Source: Alphaproteobacteria bacterium | Lineage (GTDB): Bacteria > Pseudomonadota > Alphaproteobacteria > UBA2966 | Length of the DNA stretch: 64,000 nt | NCBI GenBank assembly: GCA_021296255.1 | Contig: JAGWAU010000009.1 | Span: 62,001-126,000, forward strand | Direction: 5' to 3' | Shown: piece by piece, positions 56,994 to 64,000 of the stretch | How the letters are laid out: the number at the start of each line of letters is the position of its first letter | Position numbering within the stretch: position 1 is the first letter of the stretch | Position numbers and translations under genes: made by a program | The notes under the pieces: generated by a model | Told to the model about the DNA's origin: nothing | Database searches by the model: none | What the model saw: only the letters and a program-made list of their open reading frames with translations

Positions 56994-57412
56994 GCAGGAT
57001 CTTCTGGGACACGAACCTGTTCGTGTACCTGTTCGAGAACAGGGGTGAACCCACCGAAAGAGTCGTGTCGTTGCGCAAGCGAATGATCGAACGCAACGAC
57101 GAACTGTTCACATCTGCGCTTACCTTGGGCGAACTCCTCGTCAAGCCCATGGAGGCGGGCAACGAGATCCTCATGCGACGCTACGAGCGGGCGGTCGCGG
57201 CGGCCGCCACTGTGGTGCCGTTCGACCAAGCGGCGGCATCCGTGTTCGCTGCCGTTCGCCGGGACCGGACAATCCAGCCTCCGGACGCGATCCAGCTTGC
57301 GTGCGCCTCGGTGGCGGGCGTGGATCTGTTCATCACGAACGACAGACGTCTCAGCCGGAACGTCGTTCCCGGGATACACTTCATTCAGTCGCTCGCGGTG
57401 GCGACGCTTTGA
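56990..57412 (+). CDS. PIN-domain RNase (VapC-like toxin)
   Basis: A 140-residue PIN nuclease with all four acidic residues: Asp7 (FWDTNLF), Glu48 (TLGELL), Asp99 (PPDAIQLA) and Asp118 (FITNDRR). The standard role is Mg2+-dependent RNA cleavage. Coupled by ATGA to the upstream gene, which would be its antitoxin. Confidence 0.88.
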   Translation: MSRIFWDTNLFVYLFENRGEPTERVVSLRKRMIERNDELFTSALTLGELLVKPMEAGNEILMRRYERAVAAAATVVPFDQAAASVFAAVRRDRTIQPPDAIQLACASVAGVDLFITNDRRLSRNVVPGIHFIQSLAVATL

Positions 57413-57583
57413 CCTCGGGAGAGCCCGCGATGAGCAAGAAGTCTCACGTCTTGCAGAGGGCGCAGCGAAGTAATCACCGATGAGGGCGCTCCACGTCTTC
57501 CCGTACATCGACTCGAGGTTGCGCTCGCGGCCACGCGGAGTCCCCGGTATCGGCGTGTGCCGTCCCCTCGGGCCGGCCGACCG

Positions 57584-58900
57584 TCAACCGAACAGCACTT
57601 CCGGCAGCCACAAGGCCAGTTGCGGGAACATCAGGAGGCAGCTCAGGCCGATGAGCTGGATCAACATGAACTGGATCATTCCGGCGTAAATGTCGCTGAG
57701 CTCCCAGTTCGGAACGACGCCCTTGATGTAGTACGCGGAGAGGGCGACCGGGGGTGACAGCCAGGCGGTCTGCAGACACACGGCAACCAAGGTGCAGAAC
57801 CACAGAATGTCGATTCCGAGTGCCTTCACGAGCGGCAGCACGATCGGCACGATGATGATGACGATGGGCACCCACTCCAACGGCCATCCCAGCACGAAGA
57901 TGAAGCCGAGCAGGGTCAGCAAGATGACCATCGGATTGAAATTCAGGCCCAGCAGGGACTCGGCGATCATCGTGGCGGTGCCGAGTCGCGAGAACACCGC
58001 GCTGTAGAGGTTCGATCCCACCACCAGGATGGAGACCATGCTGGACGTGATGATGGTCCGGTAAGCCGCCTGTTTCAGACCCTCGAGCGTGAAGCGCCGA
58101 TAGAGGACGGTCAGAACGAAGGCACCGAAGGCGCCCATCGCCGCGGCGTCGGTCGGGGTTGCGAGACCTCCCAAGATGCTGCCGAGCACGGCCAGAATCA
58201 GTACCGCGAGGGGAATGATCCCGAAGAACAGCTCCCGGACCATCTCGAGGACCGACTTGGCCCGCTCTTCGACCGGCAGGGCCGGGCCCAGGGCGGGATT
58301 GATGTAGCTGCGAACCAGGGCGTAGGCGGTATACAGCCCGGCCAGAACCAACCCCGGCATGACGGCGGCGGCAAACAAGTCCGTGATCGGGACACCGACG
58401 ATGGGCCCCATCACGACCAACATGACGCTCGGCGGGATAAGCATGCCGAGCGTCCCGCCCGCGGCGATTGCGCCCGCGCTCAGGCGGATGCTGTAGCCGC
58501 TTTTCTCCATTACCGGGCCGGCCATCACGCCGAGGATCGTCACCGATGCGCCCACGACGCCCGTGGCGGCGGCGAACAGCGTGGCCGTCGCCAGGACGGC
58601 GATGTAGAGAGAGCCCCGGATCCCCGCGAGCAGCAGCCGGAAGCCGTTGAACAACCGGTTCATCAGCCCCGCCTGTTCCAGGAGATAGCCCATGAAGAGG
58701 AACAGCGGCACGGCGGCGAACAGCGGCTCGCTCATTACCTGAAAGGCGTGCAGGACCATCAGATAGAACACCGGGGCGCCGAACCCGATGACGCCGAAGA
58801 CGATCCCGAGGAAGATCAACGTGAACGAAATCGGAAAACCGACGCAGATGCCGATGAATAGAGCGGCGAGCGAGACGAGTCCGAGGGTCTCGGAACTCAT
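57584..58900 (-). CDS. dctM: TRAP transporter large permease (DctM family)
   Basis: A 438-residue membrane subunit with 12-13 helices and typical segments GVVGASVTILGVMAGPVM and MLIPPSVMLVVMGPIV. Couples Na+ gradient to uptake of a carboxylate delivered by DctP. The ATG at 58900 overlaps the stop of dctQ (ATGA), with GGGGGA about 10 bp upstream. Confidence 0.92.
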   Translation of the reverse strand: MSSETLGLVSLAALFIGICVGFPISFTLIFLGIVFGVIGFGAPVFYLMVLHAFQVMSEPLFAAVPLFLFMGYLLEQAGLMNRLFNGFRLLLAGIRGSLYIAVLATATLFAAATGVVGASVTILGVMAGPVMEKSGYSIRLSAGAIAAGGTLGMLIPPSVMLVVMGPIVGVPITDLFAAAVMPGLVLAGLYTAYALVRSYINPALGPALPVEERAKSVLEMVRELFFGIIPLAVLILAVLGSILGGLATPTDAAAMGAFGAFVLTVLYRRFTLEGLKQAAYRTIITSSMVSILVVGSNLYSAVFSRLGTATMIAESLLGLNFNPMVILLTLLGFIFVLGWPLEWVPIVIIIVPIVLPLVKALGIDILWFCTLVAVCLQTAWLSPPVALSAYYIKGVVPNWELSDIYAGMIQFMLIQLIGLSCLLMFPQLALWLPEVLFG

Positions 58901-59436
58901 GACGGCCATTCCCCCTTGATGGCGGCGTACAGGCTTTTGATGAACTCCGAGACGCCTTGCATTATCAGCATGGCCCCGGTCACCGGAATGACCGTCTTGA
59001 AGGGATAGAGCGGCGGCGCCCAGGGGCCGGTGATGCCGACCTCTCTCTGCTCCCACGAGACCGAGGCGAAATCGTAGCCGGCCCAGGTGAACAAGCCGAT
59101 CGCGGGAAAATACAGGCAAGCATAGAGCGTCGCATCCACGATTCCCTGCCACCGCGGCGGCCAATTTTGGTACAGAAAATCGGTACGGACGTGCGCCTGG
59201 CGCACCGACGTGAAGGCGGCGCCCAGCATGAAGTGGGAGCCGTAGATCATGTAGGTCGCGTCGTAGGCCCAGACGGTCGGTGCATCGAAGAGATAGCGGG
59301 CGAAGACCTCGTAGACCAGGCAGAGGACCATCGGAATGATCAGCCAGCAGAAGAGCTTCCCCGACCAGACGCTGATCGTGTCGATGACCCGGACGACGCG
59401 GCGAAGGGGCAGCGGCAGGGATTGGTATGAGGTCAT
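58897..59436 (-). CDS. dctQ: TRAP transporter small permease (DctQ family)
   Basis: A 179-residue subunit with four helices, e.g. LFCWLIIPMVLCLVYEVFARY. Acts with DctM. Separated from dctP by 210 bp that contain a large hairpin (next entry). Confidence 0.88.
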   Translation of the reverse strand: MTSYQSLPLPLRRVVRVIDTISVWSGKLFCWLIIPMVLCLVYEVFARYLFDAPTVWAYDATYMIYGSHFMLGAAFTSVRQAHVRTDFLYQNWPPRWQGIVDATLYACLYFPAIGLFTWAGYDFASVSWEQREVGITGPWAPPLYPFKTVIPVTGAMLIMQGVSEFIKSLYAAIKGEWPS

Positions 59437-59550
59437 GTCAAACCCGCACGCAGCACCTTACCCATGGCGCGCCGCCTTCTTGATCAAACGGGACTGAAAC
59501 ACTCGATCGGGCGAGAACAAAATGCGTGGCTACAATCCGTATCCGGCGTA

Positions 59551-59594
59551 TCGGGTGCGGGCGATGGACCGGCCGGTCCCCCACCCGCACCCGA
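59551..59594. terminator. Long nested hairpin between dctP and dctQ
   Basis: Outer stem: TCGGGTGCGGG (59551-59561) pairs with CCCGCACCCGA (59584-59594), 11 bp. Inner: the perfect palindrome GGACCGGCCGGTCC (59566-59579). No T tract on the transcribed side, so it fits an mRNA-stabilising or attenuating structure at the end of dctP mRNA rather than full termination. Confidence 0.6.
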
Positions 59595-59646
59595 ATCCTG
59601 CGGGATCACGCCAAAGCACGCTTCATCACGCTAACGCACGCTTCCG

Positions 59647-60756
59647 CTAGTTCTTCGCAAGCGCGGCCTCGCCCATGGACGCGTAAAGTGCAAGCAGTTT
59701 CGTCCAGTACGGTACGACCACCTTGGCGAATTCTTCCTGCGATTCCGCAACCTTCTTGAAGAAGGGGTCCGCCGCCTTGTGTTTGGCCATCACTTCCTCC
59801 GATGCCGCGGCGAATGCGGCGAACAGATCCGGCGGCGTGTCGTACACCTTGACCCCATGCTTTTCCTTCAGTTCGTTCAAGGCGACTGCGTTCCGGTAGA
59901 TGTTGCCGGTCAGCGTCGTCGTGATCGTCGCCAATGTCGCGGTCTCGATAATGGCCTGGAGATCATCGGGAAGCTTGTTCCAGAAGTCCTTGTTGATGAT
60001 CAGCTCGGTGATGTCCGTCGCTTGGTGAAAGCCCTGCAGATAGTAGTTCTTCCAGATGTCCTGCAGCCCGAGATTGATGTCCTCGCCGGGATTGATCCAC
60101 TCGGCCGCGTCGATGACGCCGCGTTCCGCCGATGGAACGATCTCGCCGCCGGGCAGTGCCACCGCGGTTATTCCCATCGTCGTAAACAGCTCACCGGTGA
60201 TGCCCGGCGGAGACCGGTACTTGAGCTTCTGGAAATCCTCCAGGTTCTCGATCGGGTTCTTGAACCAGCCGAGCGGTTGTCCACCCGACAGCAAGGTGAT
60301 GAACGGAATAATGTTGACCTTCAGATGATCGTCGTGCATCTCCCGGTAGAGTTTGTTTCCGTCACCTTCCAGAAACCACGCGACGGCGCTCAGTTGGTCC
60401 AGGCCGCCGACCGCCGGCTGGTCGGCGAACAGATAAGCAGCCGACACCTTGCCCGAGTGGAAATGCGCTCCCGTTACACCGGCTTCGACGATACCCTGAT
60501 GCACTGCGGTCAAGGTTTCGGTAAAGCCCACCACCGCGCCCACGGGCAGCATCTCGACGTCCAGTCTTCCGCCGGACATCCTGTTGATACGCTTTTCCAT
60601 GTCCTGCAGCATGCCGAAATACATGCTGGCCGACGGAAAGATGGTTTGGACACGCATCTTGATGGCGTCGGCAGCCTGGGCGGTGCCGACCGCGCCTACC
60701 ACAATAGGTAAAGCCAGCGCCGCCGCGAGGGCTGACGCCAATAATTGTCTTTTCAT
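59647..60756 (-). CDS. dctP: TRAP transporter substrate-binding protein (DctP family)
   Basis: A 369-residue periplasmic binding protein: signal peptide (LLASALAAALALPIVVGAVG, cleaved near AQAAD), then the DctP fold. WFKNPIENLEDFQKLKYRS contains the Arg that binds the substrate carboxylate. GGGAGGAT precedes the ATG at 60756. Substrate probably a carboxylated cyclic amide or its product, given hyuAB upstream. Confidence 0.9.
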   Translation of the reverse strand: MKRQLLASALAAALALPIVVGAVGTAQAADAIKMRVQTIFPSASMYFGMLQDMEKRINRMSGGRLDVEMLPVGAVVGFTETLTAVHQGIVEAGVTGAHFHSGKVSAAYLFADQPAVGGLDQLSAVAWFLEGDGNKLYREMHDDHLKVNIIPFITLLSGGQPLGWFKNPIENLEDFQKLKYRSPPGITGELFTTMGITAVALPGGEIVPSAERGVIDAAEWINPGEDINLGLQDIWKNYYLQGFHQATDITELIINKDFWNKLPDDLQAIIETATLATITTTLTGNIYRNAVALNELKEKHGVKVYDTPPDLFAAFAAASEEVMAKHKAADPFFKKVAESQEEFAKVVVPYWTKLLALYASMGEAALAKN

Positions 60757-61048
60757 GATTTCATCCTCCCCATGGCAAGGTTCTTTCCACTTGCCAAGTC
60801 ATTGGTACTCGCCAACTACCAGAGGACTGAAATAGTAGCGGAAGCGGGTGTCCATCCCAACCGCTATTTGCGGGATCCCATCTCGCGTGCCGCGGGATTG
60901 GTTCTCAGAGGCTCGATTTTGCTTTCGAGGGGTTCCGACCGATCGAACCGGATCACGTCCGCCGAGCACCACACCCGGAACCGAGCTGCGTCAGGTCCGG
61001 CAACAGCCTTGGACGGCGAGCCGCCCCGTCGTCCGTCGGCGCCCCGAT

Positions 61049-62767
61049 TCAATCCGCGCGCTTCGAAGCGTTGTACCCGTAATCCCGCTTGGCGCCCTCC
61101 TCGGTGATGAAACCGTCCGCAAGATCTTCCTCGATCTCCGCGGGGTCCCGCTCTCCCGGATCGCCGTAACCGCCGGCGCCGCTGAGACGCCAGCTCACGA
61201 CGTCACCCTTCTTGAGCATGCGGGTCTCCTTGGAACCGAGCGCAATCGCGCCGTCGTCGGAATTGAGGATGGTTTCGGCCAAACGCCCGGGCTTGCCGCC
61301 GAACAGACCGAAGGGTTGGTGCACATGGCGATCGCCGAGATTGCAAAGGCTGGCACTGGAATTGAGAAGTTCGACGTCCTTGCGCACGCCGCAGCCCCCT
61401 CGGAATTTGCCTGCACCGGCGGAATCGGCGATGAATCCGAGATGACGAATGCGAATTGGATTGCGTGCCTCCAGTATCTCCACGGGAATGTTCGTGCAAT
61501 TCATCACCGGAGAGAGGCCTTCGATGCCGTCCCTCCTTGATTGGGCGCCCAACCCGCCGAAAATCATGTCGTAATAGAGGAAATTCTCCCCCGTGCGGTC
61601 GTCCATCCCGCCGACATTCGGGTTGGAAAAATGGGAGAACGCGGCAATCGCCTTTTCCGGTACGATCGGCGCGAGGGCACCTACGACCACTTCGAAGATG
61701 CGCTGCGGGTTGGCTGACCTTCCGCCGCTCGGCGCGGGATACACGGCATTGAAATAGGAGCCCTCACGCGCGATGGCCTGGAGCGGTTTCGCCGAGCCGT
61801 GGTTTTGAGGCACCAGCGCTTCGGACATGATCTTGGCGGCAAAGGTCGAATAGGCACGGGTGTAGTTGATGTAGCAGTTGATCCCTGCGGGGACCTGATC
61901 GCTGCTGCCGGAAAAATCGATCAGCAGGCCGTCGCCCTTGATCGTCACCTCCACGTGGAACCGGATGGGGTCGGAGCCCGGTCCGTGATCGTCCATGAAG
62001 TCCTCGAACGTATAGGTCCCGTCGGGCAGTTCGCGGATGCGGTCCCGCATGCGCTTCTCGGAGTGCTCCAAAATCTCCTCGATAACGCCTTCGATCAGGT
62101 CCGTGCCGTATTCTCGATGGAGACCGACGAGGCGCCGCCCGCCGACGTGGTTGGCGTTGCGCTGTGCCTGCAAATCGCCGCGCACCTTGTCGGGGAAGCG
62201 CACATTGCCGAGGATCAAGCGCAAGAGGTCCGGCTCGAACTCGCCTTCGCGGATCAGTTTTATGGGCCGAATGCGCAGGCCCTCCTGAACCGCCTCGCTG
62301 ACACCACGAACCTCCTGCGAGCCGGGATGGGGACCGCCGACGTCCACGTGGTGTGCCGTATTGCACGCAAAACCGATGAGCCGCCCGTCGTCGAATGCCG
62401 GCGTCACCATGAAGCAGTCGGGGAAATGCCCCGAACCGATGCGGGAGTCATTGACGAAGATCGAATCCCCCGGACGCAGCGTCTCGGGCGGAAAGAAGTC
62501 GAGAACCGTCATCACGACGTAGGGCATGGCGCCCGTATGGCCGGGAGTGAAGTTACCCTGGGCGACGAGCCGGCCGTGGCGGTCGAACAGGCCCGTCGAA
62601 AAATCATCGCCTTCGCGCACCGCTTCGGAAAACGCGGTTCGCCTCAGGGTGCTCCCCATTTCCTCGGCGACGGAGAGAAGCCGGCCCCACAAAACCGACA
62701 GCGTGACCGGGTCGACCGCCGGGCGATTTGATCCCCGGCTTTTCGAAGATTGGGGCGCGTCGTTCAT
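61049..62767 (-). CDS. hyuB: Hydantoinase/oxoprolinase B subunit
   Basis: A 572-residue HyuB: SVLWGRLLSVAEEMGSTLRR, FTPGHTGAMPYV, and the C-terminal RLSGAGGYGDPGERDP. The ATG at 62767 is chosen over a TTG two codons earlier because it follows GGAG at a good distance. Its start lies 3 bp after the hyuA stop. Works with HyuA to open a cyclic amide at the cost of ATP. Confidence 0.9.
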   Translation of the reverse strand: MNDAPQSSKSRGSNRPAVDPVTLSVLWGRLLSVAEEMGSTLRRTAFSEAVREGDDFSTGLFDRHGRLVAQGNFTPGHTGAMPYVVMTVLDFFPPETLRPGDSIFVNDSRIGSGHFPDCFMVTPAFDDGRLIGFACNTAHHVDVGGPHPGSQEVRGVSEAVQEGLRIRPIKLIREGEFEPDLLRLILGNVRFPDKVRGDLQAQRNANHVGGRRLVGLHREYGTDLIEGVIEEILEHSEKRMRDRIRELPDGTYTFEDFMDDHGPGSDPIRFHVEVTIKGDGLLIDFSGSSDQVPAGINCYINYTRAYSTFAAKIMSEALVPQNHGSAKPLQAIAREGSYFNAVYPAPSGGRSANPQRIFEVVVGALAPIVPEKAIAAFSHFSNPNVGGMDDRTGENFLYYDMIFGGLGAQSRRDGIEGLSPVMNCTNIPVEILEARNPIRIRHLGFIADSAGAGKFRGGCGVRKDVELLNSSASLCNLGDRHVHQPFGLFGGKPGRLAETILNSDDGAIALGSKETRMLKKGDVVSWRLSGAGGYGDPGERDPAEIEEDLADGFITEEGAKRDYGYNASKRAD

Positions 62768-62769
62768 CG

Positions 62770-64000
62770 TCAACTCTCCAGGGAAACCGTGATGATCAAA
62801 TGACCTCGCGGCGATATGCGGGCATTGTCCCCCGGCAGCACGACCGTCGTCGAATCGCGCTCCTCGATGATCGCCGGTCCGGCCACCTCATCGCCCGGCG
62901 CCAGGCGAAAACGGTTGACCACACGGCACGGAACGAATCCCCCGGCTTCTTCGAAGTAAGCTTGCCGTTCGCCGTCGTCGGACGCCGCCGACATCTCGCC
63001 ATCGTCACCGAGAACCGTGGGGTCCCCGTCGACCGAGGCCGGTATGACGGCCGCCAGGCACCAGTCCACGGCTTCGATGCCCGCCTCCTCGTCGCGATAA
63101 TCGAAATTACGTTCGTAGGCCTCGTGGAACGCGGATGCAACGCGGTCCGCATAGCCTTCCGCAATCGGCCCGTCCGGCAGATCGACCTTGATCTCGAACC
63201 CTTGTCCCAAGTAGCGCAAGTAGGCGTATCGGGTCCAGACGAGCGGTCGGTCGCTGCGCAGTCGGGCCACGTCCTCGGCGGCGCGGGCCTCCAGTTCCCG
63301 GTAGATATCAGCGATGCGGCGATCGCTCTCGCCGTCGAGAGCAAAGATCCTCGATACCGATACGTCGATGCGCGAATCGGCGTTCAGCAACCCGATGGCC
63401 GAACCGACGCCCGCGCCCTGCGGCACCACAACTGTCGGAATGTTCAGGGAACGGGCCAGGCGCGCGGCGTGCAGCGGGCCCGCGCCACCGAAGGCGACCA
63501 GGGCGTAGTTGCGGGGGTCTCGGCCACGCTCCACCGAGATGACCCGCATGGCCCGTTCCATGTTGCCGTTGGCGACGGCGTGGATGCCCCACGCGGCTTC
63601 CCCCACTGACAGACCGAGAGGCTTGGCCACGGCGGTTTCGATGCCCGTGACGGCCGCGGCGGCGTCGATCCGCATGGCGCCGCCGTTGAAGTAATCCGCG
63701 TTGAGGTATCCCATGACCAAGTTGGCATCGGTCACCGTCGGTCGGGTGCCGCCGGCGCCGTAACACATGGGCCCCGGGTCGGCGCCGGCGCTTTGCGGAC
63801 CCACCTCGATCAGGCCACCGTCGGCGCGGGCGATGCTGCCGCCGCCGGCGCCTATTTCCAGAAGCTCGACCGCCGCGATGTTGAGAGGAAGACCGCTGAA
63901 CTTGCGATAGTGTATCGCGCCGACCTCGAATTCCGACGTGATGGCGGGTTCGCCGTCGTCGATCGCTCCCATCTTCGCGGTGGTGCCCCCCATGTCGAGG
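62770..64000 (-). CDS. hyuA: Hydantoinase/oxoprolinase A subunit (partial, N-terminus beyond edge)
   Basis: The visible C-terminal part (about 410 residues) has the ATPase motif [36 protein letters not shown] and FGGAGPLHAARLA. The reading frame continues to the window edge, so the gene is incomplete. Two chains here contrast with the fused protein at 45697-49356. Confidence 0.92.
   Translation of the reverse strand, partial: LDMGGTTAKMGAIDDGEPAITSEFEVGAIHYRKFSGLPLNIAAVELLEIGAGGGSIARADGGLIEVGPQSAGADPGPMCYGAGGTRPTVTDANLVMGYLNADYFNGGAMRIDAAAAVTGIETAVAKPLGLSVGEAAWGIHAVANGNMERAMRVISVERGRDPRNYALVAFGGAGPLHAARLARSLNIPTVVVPQGAGVGSAIGLLNADSRIDVSVSRIFALDGESDRRIADIYRELEARAAEDVARLRSDRPLVWTRYAYLRYLGQGFEIKVDLPDGPIAEGYADRVASAFHEAYERNFDYRDEEAGIEAVDWCLAAVIPASVDGDPTVLGDDGEMSAASDDGERQAYFEEAGGFVPCRVVNRFRLAPGDEVAGPAIIEERDSTTVVLPGDNARISPRGHLIITVSLES

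Noticed and set aside
60900-60960. Short GGTTC/GAACC and CTCGA/TCGAG inverted repeats upstream of dctP
   Set aside because: Stems of five bases are expected by chance and none fits a known structure.

Overview
The window is a G+C-rich (about 65% by eye) bacterial chromosome segment, most probably from an alphaproteobacterium. The main reason is gene order: tadA, a RsuA/RluB pseudouridine synthase, rsmD and mutL, then two M16 peptidases, a DUF3035-type lipoprotein, lspA, ileS and ribF follow the usual alphaproteobacterial arrangement. GTG and TTG starts, ATGA overlaps and many acyl-CoA, amino-acid and TRAP genes fit a heterotrophic, perhaps marine or uncultured, lineage; I cannot name a genus. 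I saw no rRNA, tRNA or CRISPR array.

Layout. 1-4080: an edge repeat, an acyl-CoA dehydrogenase, tadA, a class-I glutamine amidotransferase broken by a deletion, and rRNA-modifying enzymes. 4078-18000: mutL, M16 pair, lipoprotein/lspA/ileS, an unusual in-frame fusion of an uncharacterised domain to RibF, a peptide deformylase and an MFS exporter. 18219-23145: enoyl-CoA hydratase, class-III aminotransferase, small unknown proteins, a histidine phosphatase, a flavin reductase and a frameshifted small membrane protein. 23146-30145: a compact heme-copper cluster (small membrane subunit, CuA subunit, catalytic subunit, heme O synthase, SCO/SenC, cytochrome b-ferredoxin-MvhD-like fusion, membrane protein, bacteriohemerythrin). 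The catalytic subunit lacks the cross-linked Tyr of oxygen reductases (Gln244 in its place) and perfect FNR/DNR-type boxes lie at both ends, so I read it as a possible CuA-containing nitric oxide reductase (sNOR-like) rather than an ordinary ba3 oxidase.

30337-40012: BKACE, an SDR without its catalytic dyad, an AceE-like transketolase with a CBS protein, nitroreductase, CinA-type deamidase, TauE exporter, a canonical SDR and a GST. 40013-45571: remnants of an integrase, glnS, a MaoC hydratase/GFA/FAD-oxidoreductase run, and a PAS-only membrane protein. 45697-50377: a fused hydantoinase/oxoprolinase and an aldo/keto reductase.

50575-57412 is an accessory zone: an outer-membrane barrel remnant, a DUF4143 ATPase with an inverted repeat against its start codon, a PhyH dioxygenase coupled to a divergent SHMT-like enzyme, a Cys-less isochorismatase-fold protein, a threonine-aldolase-type lyase, and a toxin-antitoxin-like pair (unknown protein plus PIN) behind a perfect operator-like palindrome. 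57584-64000 (minus strand) is an apparent catabolic operon, hyuA-hyuB-dctP-dctQ-dctM, with a large hairpin between dctP and dctQ that may set their expression ratio; hyuA runs off the right edge.
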